NCBI GenBank assembly: GCA_028752905.1
Contig: JAQNBH010000014.1
Coordinates: 3,626,993-3,690,992, forward strand
Reading direction: 5' to 3'
DNA: 64,000 bases
Origin: Cladorhizidae sp. MBARI D1340-BT2
Taxonomy: Eukaryota; Porifera; Demospongiae; Poecilosclerida; Cladorhizidae
Part shown: piece by piece, positions 1-18,000 of the stretch
Layout of the letters: each line of letters opens with the position of its first letter
Numbering within the stretch: position 1 is the stretch's first letter
The notes under the pieces: model-generated
Told to the model about the DNA's origin: nothing
Seen by the model: only the letters and a program-made list of their open reading frames with translations
Databases searched by the model: none
Position numbers and translations under genes: made by a program

Positions 1-3000
1 CCTAATTTAATGATGGACAGCAGATATATATTGGCTACCACAACTGCACCTCACCTAAGTTAATGATGGACAGCAGAGATATATTGGCTACCACAACTGC
101 ACCTCACCTAAGTTAATGATGGACAGCAGATATATATTGGCCACCCACAACTACACCTCACCTAAGTTAATGATGACAGTAGATATATATTGGCTACCAC
201 AACTGCACCTCACCTAAGTTAATGATGGACAGCAAATATATATTGGCCACCCACAACTACACCTCACCTAAGTTAATTATGGACAGCAGATATATATTGG
301 CCACCACAACTGCACCTCACCTAAGTTAATGATGGACAGCAGATATATATTGGCCACCGACAACTGCACCTCACCTAAGTTAATGATGGACAGCAGATAT
401 ATATTGCCACCACAACTGCACCTCACCTAAGTTAATGATGGACAGCAGATATATATTGGCCACCACAACTGCACCTCACCTAAGTTAATGATGACTGCAG
501 ATATATATTGGCTACCCACAACTATACCTTACCTAAGTTAATGATGGACAGCAGATATATATTGGCCACCACAACTGCACCTTACCTAAGTTAATGATGG
601 ACAGCAGATATATATTGGCCACCCACAACTGCCTCACCTAAGTTAATGATAGACAGCAGATATATATTGGCCACCAAAACTACACCTCACCTAAGTTAAT
701 GATGGACAGCAGATATATATTGGCCACCCACAACTGCACCTCACCTAAGTTAATGATGGACAGCAGATATATATTGGCCACCACAACTGCACCTCACCTA
801 AGTTAATGATGGACAGCAGATATATATTGCCACCACAACTGCACCTCACCTAAGTTAATGATGGACAGCAGATATATATTGGCCACCACAACTATACCTC
901 ACCTAAGTTAATGATGGACAGCAGATATATATTGGCCACCCACAACTGCACCTCACCTAAGTTAATGATGGACAGCAGATATATATTGGCCACCACAACT
1001 ATGCCTTACCTAAGTTAATGATGGACAGCAGATATATATTGGCTACCACAACTACACCTCACCTAAGTTAATGATGACAGCAGATATATTATTGGCCACC
1101 CACAACTACACCTCACCTAAGTTAATGATGGACAGTAGATATATATTGGCCACCCACAACTGCACCTCACCTAAGTTAATGATGGACAGTAGATATATAT
1201 TGGCCACCACAACTATACCTCACCTAAGTTAATGATGGACAGCAGATATATATTGGCCACCCACAACTGCGCCTCACCTAAGTTAATGATGGACAGCAGA
1301 TATATATTGGCCATCACAACTATACCTCACCTAAGTTAATGATAGACAGCAGATATATATTGGCCACCACAACTGCACCTCACCTAAGTTAATGATGGAC
1401 AGCAGATATATACTGGCCACCCACAACTGCACCTCACCTAAGTTAATGATGGACAGCAGATATATATTGGCCACCACAACTGCACCTCACCTAAGTTAAT
1501 GATGGACAGCAGATATATATTGGCCACCCACAACTGCACCTCACCTAAGTTAATGATGGACAGCAGATATATATTGGCCACCACAACTGCACCTCACCTA
1601 AATTAATGATGGACAGCAGATATATATTGGCCACCCACAACTGCACATCACCTAAGTTAATGATGGACAGCAGATATATATTGGCCACCACAACTACACC
1701 TCACCTAAGTTAATGATGGACAGCAGATATATATTGGCCACCACAACTATACCTCACCTAAGTTAATGATGACAGTAGATATATATTGGCCACCACAACT
1801 ATAACTTACCTAAGTTAATGTTGGACAGCAGATATATATTGGCCACCCACAACTGCACCTCACCTAAGTTAATGATAGACAACATATATATTGGCCACCA
1901 CAACTGCACCTCACCTAAGTTAATGATGGACAACAGATATATATTGGCCACCACAACTACACCTCACCTAAGTTAATGATGACAGCAGATATATATTGCT
2001 ACCACAACTGCACCTCACCTAAGTTAATGATGACAGCAGATATATATTGGCCACCACAACTGCACCTCACCTAAGTTAATGATGGACAGCAGATATATAT
2101 TGGCTACCACAACTGCACCTCACCTAAGTTAATGATGGACAGCAGATATATATTGGCTACCACAACTGCACCTCACCTAATTTAATGATGGACAGCAGAG
2201 ATATATTGGCTACCACAACTGCACCTCACCTAAGTTAATGATGGACAGCAGATATAATATTGGCCACCCACAACTGCACCTCACCTAAGTTAATGATGGA
2301 CAGCAGATATATATTGGCCACCACAACTGCACCTCACCTAAGTTAATGATGGACAGCAGATATATATTGGCTACCACAACTGCACCTCACCTAAGTTAAT
2401 GATGGACAGCAGATATATATTGGCCACCACAACTAACCTCACCTAAGTTAATGATGGACAGCAGATATATATTGGCTATCACAACTGCACCTCATCTAAG
2501 TTAATGATGGACAGCAGATATATATTGGCTACCACAACTGCACCTCACCTAAGTTAATGATGGACAGCAGATATATATTGGCTACCACAACTGCACCTCA
2601 CCTAAGTTAATGATGGACAGCAGATATATATTGCCACCACAACTGCACCTCACCTAAGTTAATGATGGACAGCAGATATATATTGGCTACCACAACTGCA
2701 CCTCACCTAAGTTAATGATGGACAGCAGATATATATTGGCTACCACAACTGCACCTCACCTAAGTTAATGATGGACAGCAGATATATATTGCCACCACAA
2801 CTGCACCTCACCTAAGTTAATAATGACAGCAGATATATATTGGCCACCCACAACTACACCTCACCTAAGTTAATTATGGACAGAAGATATATATTGGCCA
2901 CCACAACTGCACCTCACCTAAGTTAATGATGGACAGCAGATATATATTGGCCACCCACAACTGCACCTCACCTAAGTTAATGATGGACAGCAGATATATA

Positions 3001-6000
3001 TTGCCACCACAACTGCACCTCACCTAAGTTAATGATGGACAGCAGATATATATTGGCCACCACAACTGCACCTCACCTAAGTTAATGATGACAGCAGATA
3101 TATATTGGCTACCCACAACTATACCTTACCTAAGTTAATGATGGACAGCAGATATATATTGGCCACCACAACTGCACCTTACCTAAGTTAATGATGGACA
3201 GCAGATATATATTGGCCACCCACAACTGCCTCACCTAAGTTAATGATAGACAGCAGATATATATTGGCCACCAAAACTACACCTCACCTAAGTTAATGAT
3301 GGACAGCAGATATATATTGGCTACCCACAACTGCACCTCACCTAAGTTAATGATGGACAGCGATATATATTGGCCACCACAACTGCACCTCACCTAAGTT
3401 AATGATGGACAGCAGATATATATTGGCCACCACAACACCTCACCTAAGTTAATGATGGACAGCAGATATATATTGGCCACCACAACTGCACCTCACCTAT
3501 GTAAGTTAATGATGGACAGCAGATATATATTGGCCACCACAACTATACCTCACCTAAGTTAATGATGGACAGCAGATATATATTGGCCACCCACAACTAC
3601 ACCTCACCTAAGTTAATGATGGACAGCAGATATATATTGGCTACCACAACTGCACCTCACCTAAGTTAATGATGACAGCAGATATATATTGCCACCACAA
3701 CTGCACCTCACCTAAGTTAATGATGGACAGCAGATATATATTGGCCACCACAACTATACCTCACCTAAGTTAATGATGGACAGCAGATATATATTGGCCA
3801 CCCACAACTGCACCTCACCTAAGTTAATGATGGACAGAAGATATATATTGGCCACCACAACTATGCCTTACCTAAGTTAATGATGGGCAGCAGATATATA
3901 TTGGCTACCACAACTACACCTCACCTAAGTTAATGATGACAGCAGATATATTATTGGCCACCCACAACTACACCTCACCTAAGTTAATGATGGACAGTAG
4001 ATATATATTGGCCACCCACAACTGCACCTCACCTAAGTTAATGATGGACAGTAGATATATATTGGCCACCACAACTATACCTCACCTAAGTTAATGATGG
4101 ACAGCAGATATATATTGGCCACCCACAACTGCGCCTCACCTAAGTTAATGATGGACAGCAGATATATATTGGCCATCACAACTATACCTCACCTAAGTTA
4201 ATGATAGACAGCAGATATATATTGGCCACCACAACTGCACCTCACCTAAGTTAATGATGGACAGCAGATATATACTGGCCACCCACAACTGCACCTCACC
4301 TAAGTTAATGATGGACAGCAGATATATATTGGCCACCCACAACTGCACCTCACCTAAGTTAATGATGGACAGCAGATATATATTGGCCACCACAACTGCA
4401 CCTCACCTAAGTTAATGATGGACAGCAGATATATATTGGCCACCCACAACTGCACATCACCTAAGTTAATGATGGACAGCAGATATATATTGGCCACCAC
4501 AACTACACCTCACCTAAGTTAATGATGGACAGCAGATATATATTGGCCACCACAACTATACCTCACCTAAGTTAATGATGACAGTAGATATATATTGGCC
4601 ACCACAACTATAACTTACCTAAGTTAATGATGGACAGCAGATATATATTGGCCACCCACAACTGCACCTCACCTAAGTTAATGATAGACAACATATATAT
4701 TGGCCACCACAACTGCACCTCACCTAAGTTAATGATGAACAACAGATATATATTGGCCACCACAACTACACCTCACCTAAGTTAATGATGGACAGCGATA
4801 TATATTGGCCACCACAACTGCACCTCACCTAAGTTAATGATGGACAGCAGATATATATTGGCCACCACAACACCTCACCTAAGTTAATGATGGACAGCAG
4901 ATATATATTGGCCACCACAACTGCACCTCACCTATGTAAGTTAATGATGGACAGCAGATATATATTGGCCACCACAACTATACCTCACCTAAGTTAATGA
5001 TGACAGCAGATATATATTGGCTACCACAACTGCACCTCACCTAAGTTAATGATGGACAGCAGATATATATTGGCCACCCACAACTACACCTCACCTAAGT
5101 TAATGATGGACAGCAGATATATATTGGCTACCACAACTGCACCTCACCTAAGTTAATGATGACAGCAGATATATATTGCCACCACAACTGCACCTCACCT
5201 AAGTTAATGATGGACAGCAGATATATATTGGCCACCACAACTATACCTCACCTAAGTTAATGATGGACAGCAGATATATATTGGCCACCCACAACTGCAC
5301 CTCACCTAAGTTAATGATGGACAGAAGATATATATTGGCCACCACAACTATGCCTTACCTAAGTTAATGATGGGCAGCAGATATATATTGGCTACCACAA
5401 CTACACCTCACCTAAGTTAATGATGACAGCAGATATATTATTGGCCACCCACAACTACACCTCACCTAAGTTAATGATGGACAGTAGATATATATTGGCC
5501 ACCCACAACTGCACCTCACCTAAGTTAATGATGGACAGTAGATATATATTGGCCACCACAACTATACCTCACCTAAGTTAATGATGGACAGCAGATATAT
5601 ATTGGCCACCCACAACTGCGCCTCACCTAAGTTAATGATGGACAGCAGATATATATTGGCCATCACAACTATACCTCACCTAAGTTAATGATAGACAGCA
5701 GATATATATTGGCCACCACAACTGCACCTCACCTAAGTTAATGATGGACAGCAGATATATACTGGCCACCCACAACTGCACCTCACCTAAGTTAATGATG
5801 GACAGCAGATATATATTGGCCACCCACAACTGCACCTCACCTAAGTTAATGATGGACAGCAGATATATATTGGCCACCACAACTGCACCTCACCTAAGTT
5901 AATGATGGACAGCAGATATATATTGGCCACCCACAACTGCACATCACCTAAGTTAATGATGGACAGCAGATATATATTGGCCACCACAACTACACCTCAC

Positions 6001-9000
6001 CTAAGTTAATGATGGACAGCAGATATATATTGGCCACCACAACTATACCTCACCTAAGTTAATGATGACAGTAGATATATATTGGCCACCACAACTATAA
6101 CTTACCTAAGTTAATGATGGACAGCAGATATATATTGGCCACCCACAACTGCACCTCACCTAAGTTAATGATAGACAACATATATATTGGCCACCACAAC
6201 TGCACCTCACCTAAGTTAATGATGAACAACAGATATATATTGGCCACCACAACTACACCTCACCTAAGTTAATGATGACAGCAGATATATATTGCTACCA
6301 CAACTGCACCTCACCTAAGTTAATGATGACAGCAGATATATATTGGCCACCACAACTGCACCTCACCTAAGTTAATGATGGACAGCAGATATATATTGGC
6401 TACCACAACTGCACCTCACCTAATTTAATGATGGACAGCAGATATATATTGGCTACCACAACTGCACCTCACCTAAGTTAATGATGGACAGCAGAGATAT
6501 ATTGGCTACCACAACTGCACCTCACCTAAGTTAATGATGGACAGCAGATATAATATTGGCCACCCACAACTGCACCTCACCTAAGTTAATGATGGACAGC
6601 AGATATATATTGGCCACAACAACTGCACCTCACCTAAGTTAATGATGGACAGCAGATATATATTGGCTACCACAACTGCACCTCACCTAAGTTAATGATG
6701 GACAGCAGATATATATTGGCCACCACAACTAACCTCACCTAAGTTAATGATGGACAGCAGATATATATTGGCTACCACAACTGCACCTCATCTAAGTTAA
6801 TGATGGACAGCAGATATATATTGGCTACCACAACTGCACCTCACCTAAGTTAATGATGGACAGCAGATATATATTGGCTACCACAACTGCACCTCACCTA
6901 AGTTAATGATGGACAGCAGATATATATTGCCACCACAACTGCACCTCACCTAAGTTAATGATGGACAGCAGATATATATTGGCTACCACAACTGCACCTC
7001 ACCTAAGTTAATGATGGACAGCAGATATATATTGGCTACCACAACTGCACCTCACCTAAGTTAATGATGGACAGCAGATATATATTGCCACCACAACTGC
7101 ACCTCACCTAAGTTAATAATGACAGCAGATATATATTGGCCACCCACAACTACACCTCACCTAAGTTAATAATGACAGCAGATATATATTGCCACCACAA
7201 CTGCACCTCACCTAAGTTAATGATGACAGCAGATATATATTGGCCACCACAACTATACCTCACCTAAGTTAATGATGACAGTAGATATATATTGGCCACC
7301 ACAACTATACCTTACCTAAGTTAATGATGGACAGCAGATATATATTGGCCACCCACAACTGCACCTCACCTAAGTTAATGATAGACAACATATATATTGG
7401 CCACCACAACTGCACCTCACCTAAGTTAATGATGGACAACAGATATATATTGGCCACCACAACTACACCTCACCTAAGTTAATGATGACAGCAGATATAT
7501 ATTGCTACCACAACTGCACCTCACCTAAGTTAATGATGACAGCAGATATATATTGGCCACCACAACTGCACCTCACCTAAGTTAATGATGGACAGCAGAT
7601 ATATATTGGCTACCACAACTGCACCTCACCTAAGTTAATGATGGACAGCAGATATATATTGGCTACCACAACTGCACCTCACCTAAGTTAATTATGGACA
7701 GCAGAGATATATTGGCTACCACAACTGCACCTCACCTAAGTTAATGATGGACAGCAGATATAATATTGGCCACCCACAACTGCACCTCACCTAAGTTAAT
7801 GATGGACAGCAGATATATATTGGCCACCACAACTGCACCTCACCTAAGTTAATGATGGACAGCAGATATATATTGGCTACCACAACTGCACCTCACCTAA
7901 GTTAATGATGGACAGCAGATATATATTGGCCACCACAACTAACCTCACCTAAGTTAATGATGGACAGCAGATATATATTGGCTACCACAACTGCACCTCA
8001 TCTAAGTTAATGATGGACAGCAGATATATATTGGCTACCACAACTGCACCTCACCTAAGTTAATGATGGACAGCAGATATATATTGGCTACCACAACTGC
8101 ACCTCACCTAAGTTAATGATGGACAGCAGATATATATTGCCACCACAACTGCACCTCACCTAAGTTAATGATGGACAGCAGATATATATTGGCTACCACA
8201 ACTGCACCTCACCTAAGTTAATGATGGACAGCAGATATATATTGGCTACCACAACTGCACCTCACCTAAGTTAATGATGGACAGCAGATATATATTGCCA
8301 CCACAACTGCACCTCACCTAAGTTAATAATGACAGCAGATATATATTGGCCACCCACAACTACACCTCACCTAAGTTAATAATGACAGCAGATATATATT
8401 GCCACCACAACTGCACCTCACCTAAGTTAATGATGACAGCAGATATATATTGCCACCACAACTGCACCTCACCTAAGTTAATGATGACAGCAGATATATA
8501 TTGCCACCACAACTGCACCTCACCTAAGTTAATGATGGACAGCAGATATATATTGCCACCACAACTGCACCTCACCTAAGTTAATGATGGACAGCAGATA
8601 TATATTGGCCACCACATCTGCACCTCACCTAAGTTAATGATGGACAGCAGATATATATTGGCCACCCACAACTACACCTCACCTAAGTTAATAATGACAG
8701 CAGATATATATTGCCACCACAACTGCACCTCACCTAAGTTAATGATGACAGCAGATATATATTGCCACCACAACTGCACCTCACCTAAGTTAATGATGAC
8801 AGCAGATATATATTGCCACCACAACTGCACCTCACCTAAGTTAATGATGGACAGCAGATATATATTGCCACCACAACTGCACCTCACCTAAGTTAATGAT
8901 GGACAGCAGATATATATTGGCCACCACATCTGCACCTCACCTAAGTTAATGATGGACACCAGATATATATTGGCCACCCACAACTATACCTCACCTAAGT

Positions 9001-12000
9001 TAATGATGGACAGCAGATATATATTGCCACCACAACTGCACCTCACCTAAGTTAATGATGGACAGCAGATATATATTGGCCACCACATCTGCACCTCACC
9101 TAAGTTAATGATGGACAGCAGATATATATTGCCACCACAACTGCACCTCACCTAAGTTAATGATGGACAGCAGATATATATTGGCCACCACAACTATACC
9201 TCACCTAAGTTAATGATAGATAGCAGATATATATTGGCCACCACAACTATACCTCACCTAAGTTAATGATAGACAGCGGATATATATTGGCCACCCACAA
9301 CTACACCTCACCTAAGTTAATGATGGACAGCAGATATATATTGGCCACCACAACTGCACCTCACCTAAGTTAATGATGACAGCAGATATATATTGGCCAC
9401 CCACAACTACACCTCACCTAAGTTAATGATGGACAGCAGATATATATTGGCCACCACAACTGCACCTCACCTAAGTTAATGATGGACAGCAGATATATAT
9501 TGGCCACCCACAACTACACCTCACCTAAGTTAATGATGACAGTAGATATATATTGGCTACCACAACTGCACCTCACCTAAGTTAATGATGGACAGCAGAT
9601 ATATATTGGCCACCCACAACTACACCTCACCTAAGTTAATTATGGACAGCAGATATATATTGGCCACCACAACTGCACCTCACCTAAGTTAATGATGGAC
9701 AGCAGATATATATTGGCCACCCACAACTGCACCTCACCTAAGTTAATGATGGACAGCAGATATATATTGCCACCACAACTGCACCTCACCTAAGTTAATG
9801 ATGGACAGCAGATATATATTGGCCACCACAACTGCACCTCACCTAAGTTAATGATGACAGCAGATATATATTGGCTACCCACAACTATACCTTACCTAAG
9901 TTAATGATGGACAGCAGATATATATTGGCCCCCACAACTGCACCTTACCTAAGTTAATGATGGACAGCAGATATATATTGGCCACCCACAACTGCCTCAC
10001 CTAAGTTAATGATAGACAGCAGATATATATTGGCCACCACAACTACACCTCACCTAAGTTAATGATGGACAGCAGATATATATTGGCCACCCACAACTGC
10101 ACCTCACCTAAGTTAATGATGGACAGCAGATATATATTGGCCACCACAACTGCACCTCACCTAAGTTAATGATGGACAGCAGATATATATTGGCCACCAC
10201 AACACCTCACCTAAGTTAATGATGGACAGCAGATATATATTGGCCACCACAACTGCACCTCACCTATGTAAGTTAATGATGGACAGCAGATATATATTGG
10301 CCACCACAACTATACCTCACCTAAGTTAATGATGACAGCAGATATATATTGGCTACCACAACTGCACCTCACCTAAGTTAATGATGGACAGCAGATATAT
10401 ATTGGCCACCCACAACTACACCTCACCTAAGTTAATGATGGACAGCAGATATATATTGGCTACCACAACTGCACCTCACCTAAGTTAATGATGACAGCAG
10501 ATATATATTGCCACCACAACTGCACCTCACCTAAGTTAATGATGGACAGCAAATATATATTGGCCACCACAACTATACCTCACCTAAGTTAATGATGGAC
10601 AGCAGATATATATTGGCCACCCACAACTGCACCTCACCTAAGTTAATGATGGACAGCAGATATATATTGGCCACCACAACTATACCTCACCTAAGTTAAT
10701 GATGGACAGCAGATATATATTGGCCACCCACAACTGCACCTCACCTAAGTTAATGATGGACAGCAGATATATATTGGCCACCACAACTATGCCTTACCTA
10801 AGTTAATGATGGACAGCAGATATATATTGGCTACCACAACTACACCTCACCTAAGTTAATGATGACAGCAGATATATTATTGGCCACCCACAACTACACC
10901 TCACCTAAGTTAATGATGGACAGTAGATATATATTGGCCACCCACAACTGCACCTCACCTAAGTTAATGATGGACAGTAGATATATATTGGCCACCACAA
11001 CTATACCTCACCTAAGTTAATGATGGACAGCAGATATATATTGGCCACCCACAACTGCGCCTCACCTAAGTTAATGATGGACAGCAGATATATATTGGCC
11101 ATCACAACTATACCTCACCTAAGTTAATGATAGACAGCAGATATATATTGGCCACCACAACTGCACCTCACCTAAGTTAATGATGGACAGCAGATATATA
11201 CTGGCCACCCACAACTGCACCTCACCTAAGTTAATGATGGACAGCAGATATATATTGGCCACCACAACTGCACCTCACCTAAGTTAATGATGGACAGCAG
11301 ATATATATTGGCCACCCACAACTGCACATCACCTAAGTTAATGATGGACAGCAGATATATATTGGCCACCACAACTACACCTCACCTAAGTTAATGATGG
11401 ACAGCAGATATATATTGGCCACCACAACTATACCTCACCTAAGTTAATGATGACAGTAGATATATATTGGCCACCACAACTATACCTTACCTAAGTTAAT
11501 GATGGACAGCAGATATATATTGGCCACCCACAACTGCACCTCACCTAAGTTAATGATAGACAACATATATATTGGCCACCACAACTGCACCTCACCTAAG
11601 TTAATGATGGACAACAGATATATATTGGCCACCACAACTACACCTCACCTAAGTTAATGATGACAGCAGATATATATTGCTACCACAACTGCACCTCACC
11701 TAAGTTAATGATGACAGCAGATATATATTGGCCACCACAACTGCACCTCACCTAAGTTAATGATGGACAGCAGATATATATTGGCTACCACAACTGCACC
11801 TCACCTAAGTTAATGATGGACAGCAGATATATATTGGCTACCACAACTGCACCTCACCTAAGTTAATGATGGACAGCAGATATATATTGGCTACCACAAC
11901 TGCACCTCACCTAAGTTAATGATGGACAGCAGATATAATATTGGCCACCCACAACTGCACCTCACCTAAGTTAATGATGGACAGCAGATATATATTGGCC

Positions 12001-15000
12001 ATCACAACTGCACCTCACCTAAGTTAATGATGGACAGCAGATATATATTGGCTACCACAACTGCACTTCACCTAAGTTAATGATGGACAGCAGATATATA
12101 TTGGCCACCACAACTAACCTCACCTAAGTTAATGATGGACAGCAGATATATATTGGCTACCACAACTGCACCTCATCTAAGTTAATGATGGACAGCAGAT
12201 ATATATTGGCTACCACAACTGCACCTCACCTAAGTTAATGATGGACAGCAGATATATATTGGCTACCACAACTGCACCTCACCTAAGTTAATGATGGACA
12301 GCAGATATATATTGCCACCACAACTGCACCTCACCTAAGTTAATGATGGACAGCAGATATATATTGGCTACCACAACTGCACCTCACCTAAGTTAATGAT
12401 GGACAGCAGATATATATTGGCTACCACAAATGCACCTCACCTAAGTTAATGATGGACAGCAGATATATATTGCCACCACAACTGCACCTCACCTAAGTTA
12501 ATAATGACAGCAGATATATATTGGCCACCCACAACTACACCTCACCTAAGTTAATAATGACAGCAGATATATATTGCCACCACAACTGCACCTCACCTAA
12601 GTTAATGATGACAGCAGATATATATTGCCACCACAACTGCATCTCACCTAAGTTAATGATGACAGCAGATATATATTGCCACCACAACTGCACCTCACAT
12701 AAGTTAATGATGGACAGCAGATATATATTGCCACCACAACTGCACCTCACCTAAGTTAATGATGGACAGCAGATATATATTGGCCACCACATCTGCACCT
12801 CACCTAAGTTAATGATGGACACCAGATATATATTGGCCACCCACAACTATACCTCACCTAAGTTAATGATGGACAGCAGATATATATTGCCACCACAACT
12901 GCACCTCACCTAAGTTAATGATGGACAGCAGATATATATTGGCCACCACATCTGCACCTCACCTAAGTTAATGATGGACAGCAGATATATATTGCCACCA
13001 CAACTGCACCTCACCTAAGTTAATGATGGACAGCAGATATATATTGGCCACCACAACTGCACATCACCTAAGTTAATGATGGACAGCAGATATATATTGG
13101 CCACCCACAACTGCACCTCACCTAAGTTAATGATGGACAGCAGATATATATTGGCCACCACAACTGCACCTCACCTAAGTTAATGATGGACAGCAGATAT
13201 ATATTGGCCACCCACAACTGCACATCACCTAAGTTAATGATGGACAGCAGATATATATTGGCCACCACAACTACACCTCACCTAAGTTAATGATGGACAG
13301 CAGATATATATTGGCCACCACAACTATACCTCACCTAAGTTAATGATGACAGTTGATATATATTGGCCACCACAACTATACCTTACCTAAGTTAATGATG
13401 GACAGCAGATATATATTGGCCACCCACAACTGCACCTCACCTAAGTTAATGATAGACAACATATATATTGGCCACCACAACTTCACCTCACCTAAGTTAA
13501 TGATGGACAACAGATATATATTGGCCACCACAACTACACCTCACCTAAGTTAATGATGACAGCAGATATATATTGGCCACCACAACTGCACCTCACCTAA
13601 GTTAATGATGGACAGCAGATATATATTGGCTACCACAACTGCACCTCACCTAAGTTAATGATGGACAGCAGATATATATTGGCTACCACAACTGCACCTC
13701 ACCTAAGTTAATGATGGAGAGCAGATATATATTGGCTACCACAACTGCACCTCACCTAAGTTAATGATGGACAGCAGATATAATATTGGCCACCCACAAC
13801 TGCACCTCACCTAAGTTAATGATGGACAGCAGATATATATTGGCCACCACAACTGCACCTCACCTAAGTTAATGATGGACAGCAGATATATATTGGCTAC
13901 CACAACTGCACCTCACCTAAGTTAATGATGGACAGCAGATATATATTGGCCACCACAACTAACCTCACCTAAGTTAATGATGGACAGCAGATATATATTG
14001 GCTACCACAACTGCACCTCATCTAAGTTAATGATGGACAGCAGATATATATTGGCTACCACATCTGCACCTCACCTAAGTTAATGATGGACAGCAGATAT
14101 ATATTGGCTACCACAACTGCACCTCACCTAAGTTAATGATGGACAGCAGATATATATTGCCACCACAACTGCACCTCACCTAAGTTAATGATGGACAGCA
14201 GATATATATTGGCTACCACAACTGCACCTCACCTAAGTTAATGATGGACAGCAGATATATATTGGCTACCACAACTGCACCTCACCTAAGTTAATGATGG
14301 ACAGCAGATATATATTGCCACCACAACTGCACCTCACCTAAGTTAATAATGACAGCAGATATATATTGGCCACCCACAACTACACCTCACCTAAGTTAAT
14401 AATGACAGCAGATATATATTGCCACCACAACTCCACCTCACCTAAGTTAATGATGACAGCAGATATATATTGCCACCACAACTGCACCTCACCTAAGTTA
14501 ATGATGACAGCAGATATATATTGCCACCACAACTGCACCTCACCTAAGTTAATGATGGACAGCAGATATATATTGGCCACCACAACTATACCTCACCTAA
14601 GTTAATGATGACAGTAGATATATATTGGCCACCACAACTATACCTCACCTAAGTTAATGATGGACAGCAGATATATATTGGCTACCACAACTGCACCTCA
14701 CCTAAGTTAATGATGGACAGCAGATATATATTGGCTACCACAACTGCACCTTACCTAAGTTAATGATGGACAGCAGATATATATTGCCACCACAACTGCA
14801 CCTCACCTAAGTTAATAATGACAGCAGATATATATTGGCCACCCACAACTACACCTCACCTAAGTTAATAATGACAGCAGATATATATTGCCACCACAAC
14901 TGCACCTCACCTAAGTTAATGATGACAGCAGATATATATTGCCACCACAACTGCACCTCACCTAAGTTAATGATGACAGCAGATATATATTGCCACCACA

Positions 15001-18000
15001 ACTGCACCTCACCTAAGTTAATGATGGACAGCAGATATATATTGGCCACCACAACTATACCTCACCATGATGACAGTAGATATATATTGGCCACCACAAC
15101 TATACCTTACCTAAGTTAATGATGGACAGCAGATATATATTGGCCACCCACAACTGCACCTCACCTAAGTTAATGATAGACAACATATATATTGGCCACC
15201 ACAACTGCACCTCACCTAAGTTAATGATGGACAACAGATATATATTGGCCACCACAACTACACCTCACCTAAGTTAATGATGACAGCAGATATATATTGC
15301 TACCACAACTGCACCTCACCTAAGTTAATGATGACAGCAGATATATATTGGCCACCACAACTGCACCTCACCTAAGTTAATGATGGACAGCAGATATATA
15401 TTGGCTACCACAACTGCATCTCATCTAAGTTAATGATGGACAGCAGATATAATATTGGCCACACACAACTGCACCTCACCTAAGTTAATGATGGACAGCA
15501 GATATATATTGGCCACCACAACTGCACCTCACCTAAGTTAATGATGGACAGCAGATATATATTGGCTACCACAACTGCACCTCACCTAAGTTAATGATGG
15601 ACAGCAGATATATATTGGCCACCACAACTAACCTCACCTAAGTTAATGATGGACAGCAGATATATATTGGCTACCACAACTGCACCTCACCTAAGTTAAT
15701 GATGGACAGCAGATATATATTGGCTACCACAACTGCACCTCACCTAAGTTAATGATGGACAGCAGATATATATTGCCACCACAACTGCACCTCACCTAAG
15801 TTAATGATGGACAGCAGATATATATTGGCTACCACAACTGCACCTCACCTAAGTTAATGATGGACAGCAGATATATATTGGCTACCACAACTGCACCTCA
15901 CCTAAGTTAATGATGGACAGCAGATATATATTGCCACCACAACTGCACCTCACCTAAGTTAATAATGACAGCAGATATATATTGGCCACCCACAACTACA
16001 CCTCACCTAAGTTAATAATGACAGCAGATATATATTGCCACCACAACTGCACCTCACCTAAGTTAATGATGACAGCAGATATATATTGCCACCACAACTG
16101 CATCTCACCTAAGTTAATGATGACAGCAGATATATATTGCCACCACAACTGCACCTCACATAAGTTAATGATGGACAGCAGATATATATTGCCACCACAA
16201 CTGCACCTCACCTAAGTTAATGATGGACAGCAGATATATATTGGCCACCACATCTGCACCTCACCTAAGTTAATGATGGACAGCAGATATATATTGCCAC
16301 CACAACTGCACCTCACCTAAGTTAATGATGGACAGCAGATATATATTGGCTACCACAACTGCACCTCACCTAAGTTAATGATGGACAGCAGATATATATT
16401 GGCTACCACAACTGCACCTCACCTAAGTTAATGATGGACAGCAGATATATATTGCCACCACAACTGCACCTCACCTAAGTTAATAATGACAGCAGATATA
16501 TATTGGCCACCCACAACTACACCTCACCTAAGTTAATAATGACAGCAGATATATATTGCCACCACAACTGCACCTCACCTAAGTTAATGATGACAGCAGA
16601 TATATATTGCCACCACAACTGCACCTCACCTAAGTTAATGATGACAGCAGATATATATTGCCACCACAACTGCACCTCACCTAAGTTAATGATGGACAGC
16701 AGATATATATTGGCCACCACAACTATACCTTACCTAAGTTAATGATGACAGTAGATATATATTGGCCACCACAACTATACCTTACCTAAGTTAATGATGG
16801 ACAGCAGATATATATTGGCCACCCACAACTGCACCTCACCTAAGTTAATGATAGACAACATATATATTGGCCACCACAACTGCACCTCACCTAAGTTAAT
16901 GATGGACAACAGATATATATTGGCCACCACAACTACACCTCACCTAAGTTAATGATGACAGCAGATATATATTGCTACCACAACTGCACCTCACCTAAGT
17001 TAATGATGACAGCAGATATATATTGGCCACCACAATTGCACCTCACCTAAGTTAATGATGGACAGCAGATATATATTGGCTACCACAACTGCACCTCACC
17101 TAAGTTAATGATGGACAGCAGATATATATTGGCTACCACAACTGCACCTCACCTAAGTTAATGATGGACAGCAGATATATATTGGCTACCACAACTGCAC
17201 CTCACCTAAGTTAATGATGGACAGCAGATATAATATTGGCCACACACAACTGCACCTCACCTAAGTTAATGATGGACAGCAGATATATATTGGCCACCAC
17301 AACTGCACCTCACCTAAGTTAATGATGGACAGCAGATATATATTGGCTACCACAACTGCACCTCACCTAAGTTAATGATGGACAGCAGATATATATTGGC
17401 CACCACAACTAACCTCACCTAAGTTAATGATGGACAGCAGATATATATTGGCTACCACAACTGCACCTCATCTAAGTTAATGATGGACAGCAGATATATA
17501 TTGGCTACCACAACTGCACCTCACCTAAGTTAATGATGGACAGCAGATATATATTGGCTACCACAACTGCACCTCACCTAAGTTAATGATGGACAGCAGA
17601 TATATATTGCCACCACAACTGCACCTCACCTAAGTTAATGATGGACAGCAGATATATATTGGCTACCACAACTGCACCTCACCTAAGTTAATGATGGACA
17701 GCAGATATATATTGGCTACCACAACTGCACCTCACCTAAGTTAATGATGGACAGCAGATATATATTGCCACCACAACTGCACCTCACCTAAGTTAATAAT
17801 GACAGCAGATATATATTGGCCACCCACAACTACACCTCACCTAAGTTAATAATGACAGCAGATATATATTGCCACCACAACTGCACCTCACCTAAGTTAA
17901 TGATGACAGCAGATATATATTGCCACCACAACTGCATCTCACCTAAGTTAATGATGACAGCAGATATATATTGCCACCACAACTGCACCTCACATAAGTT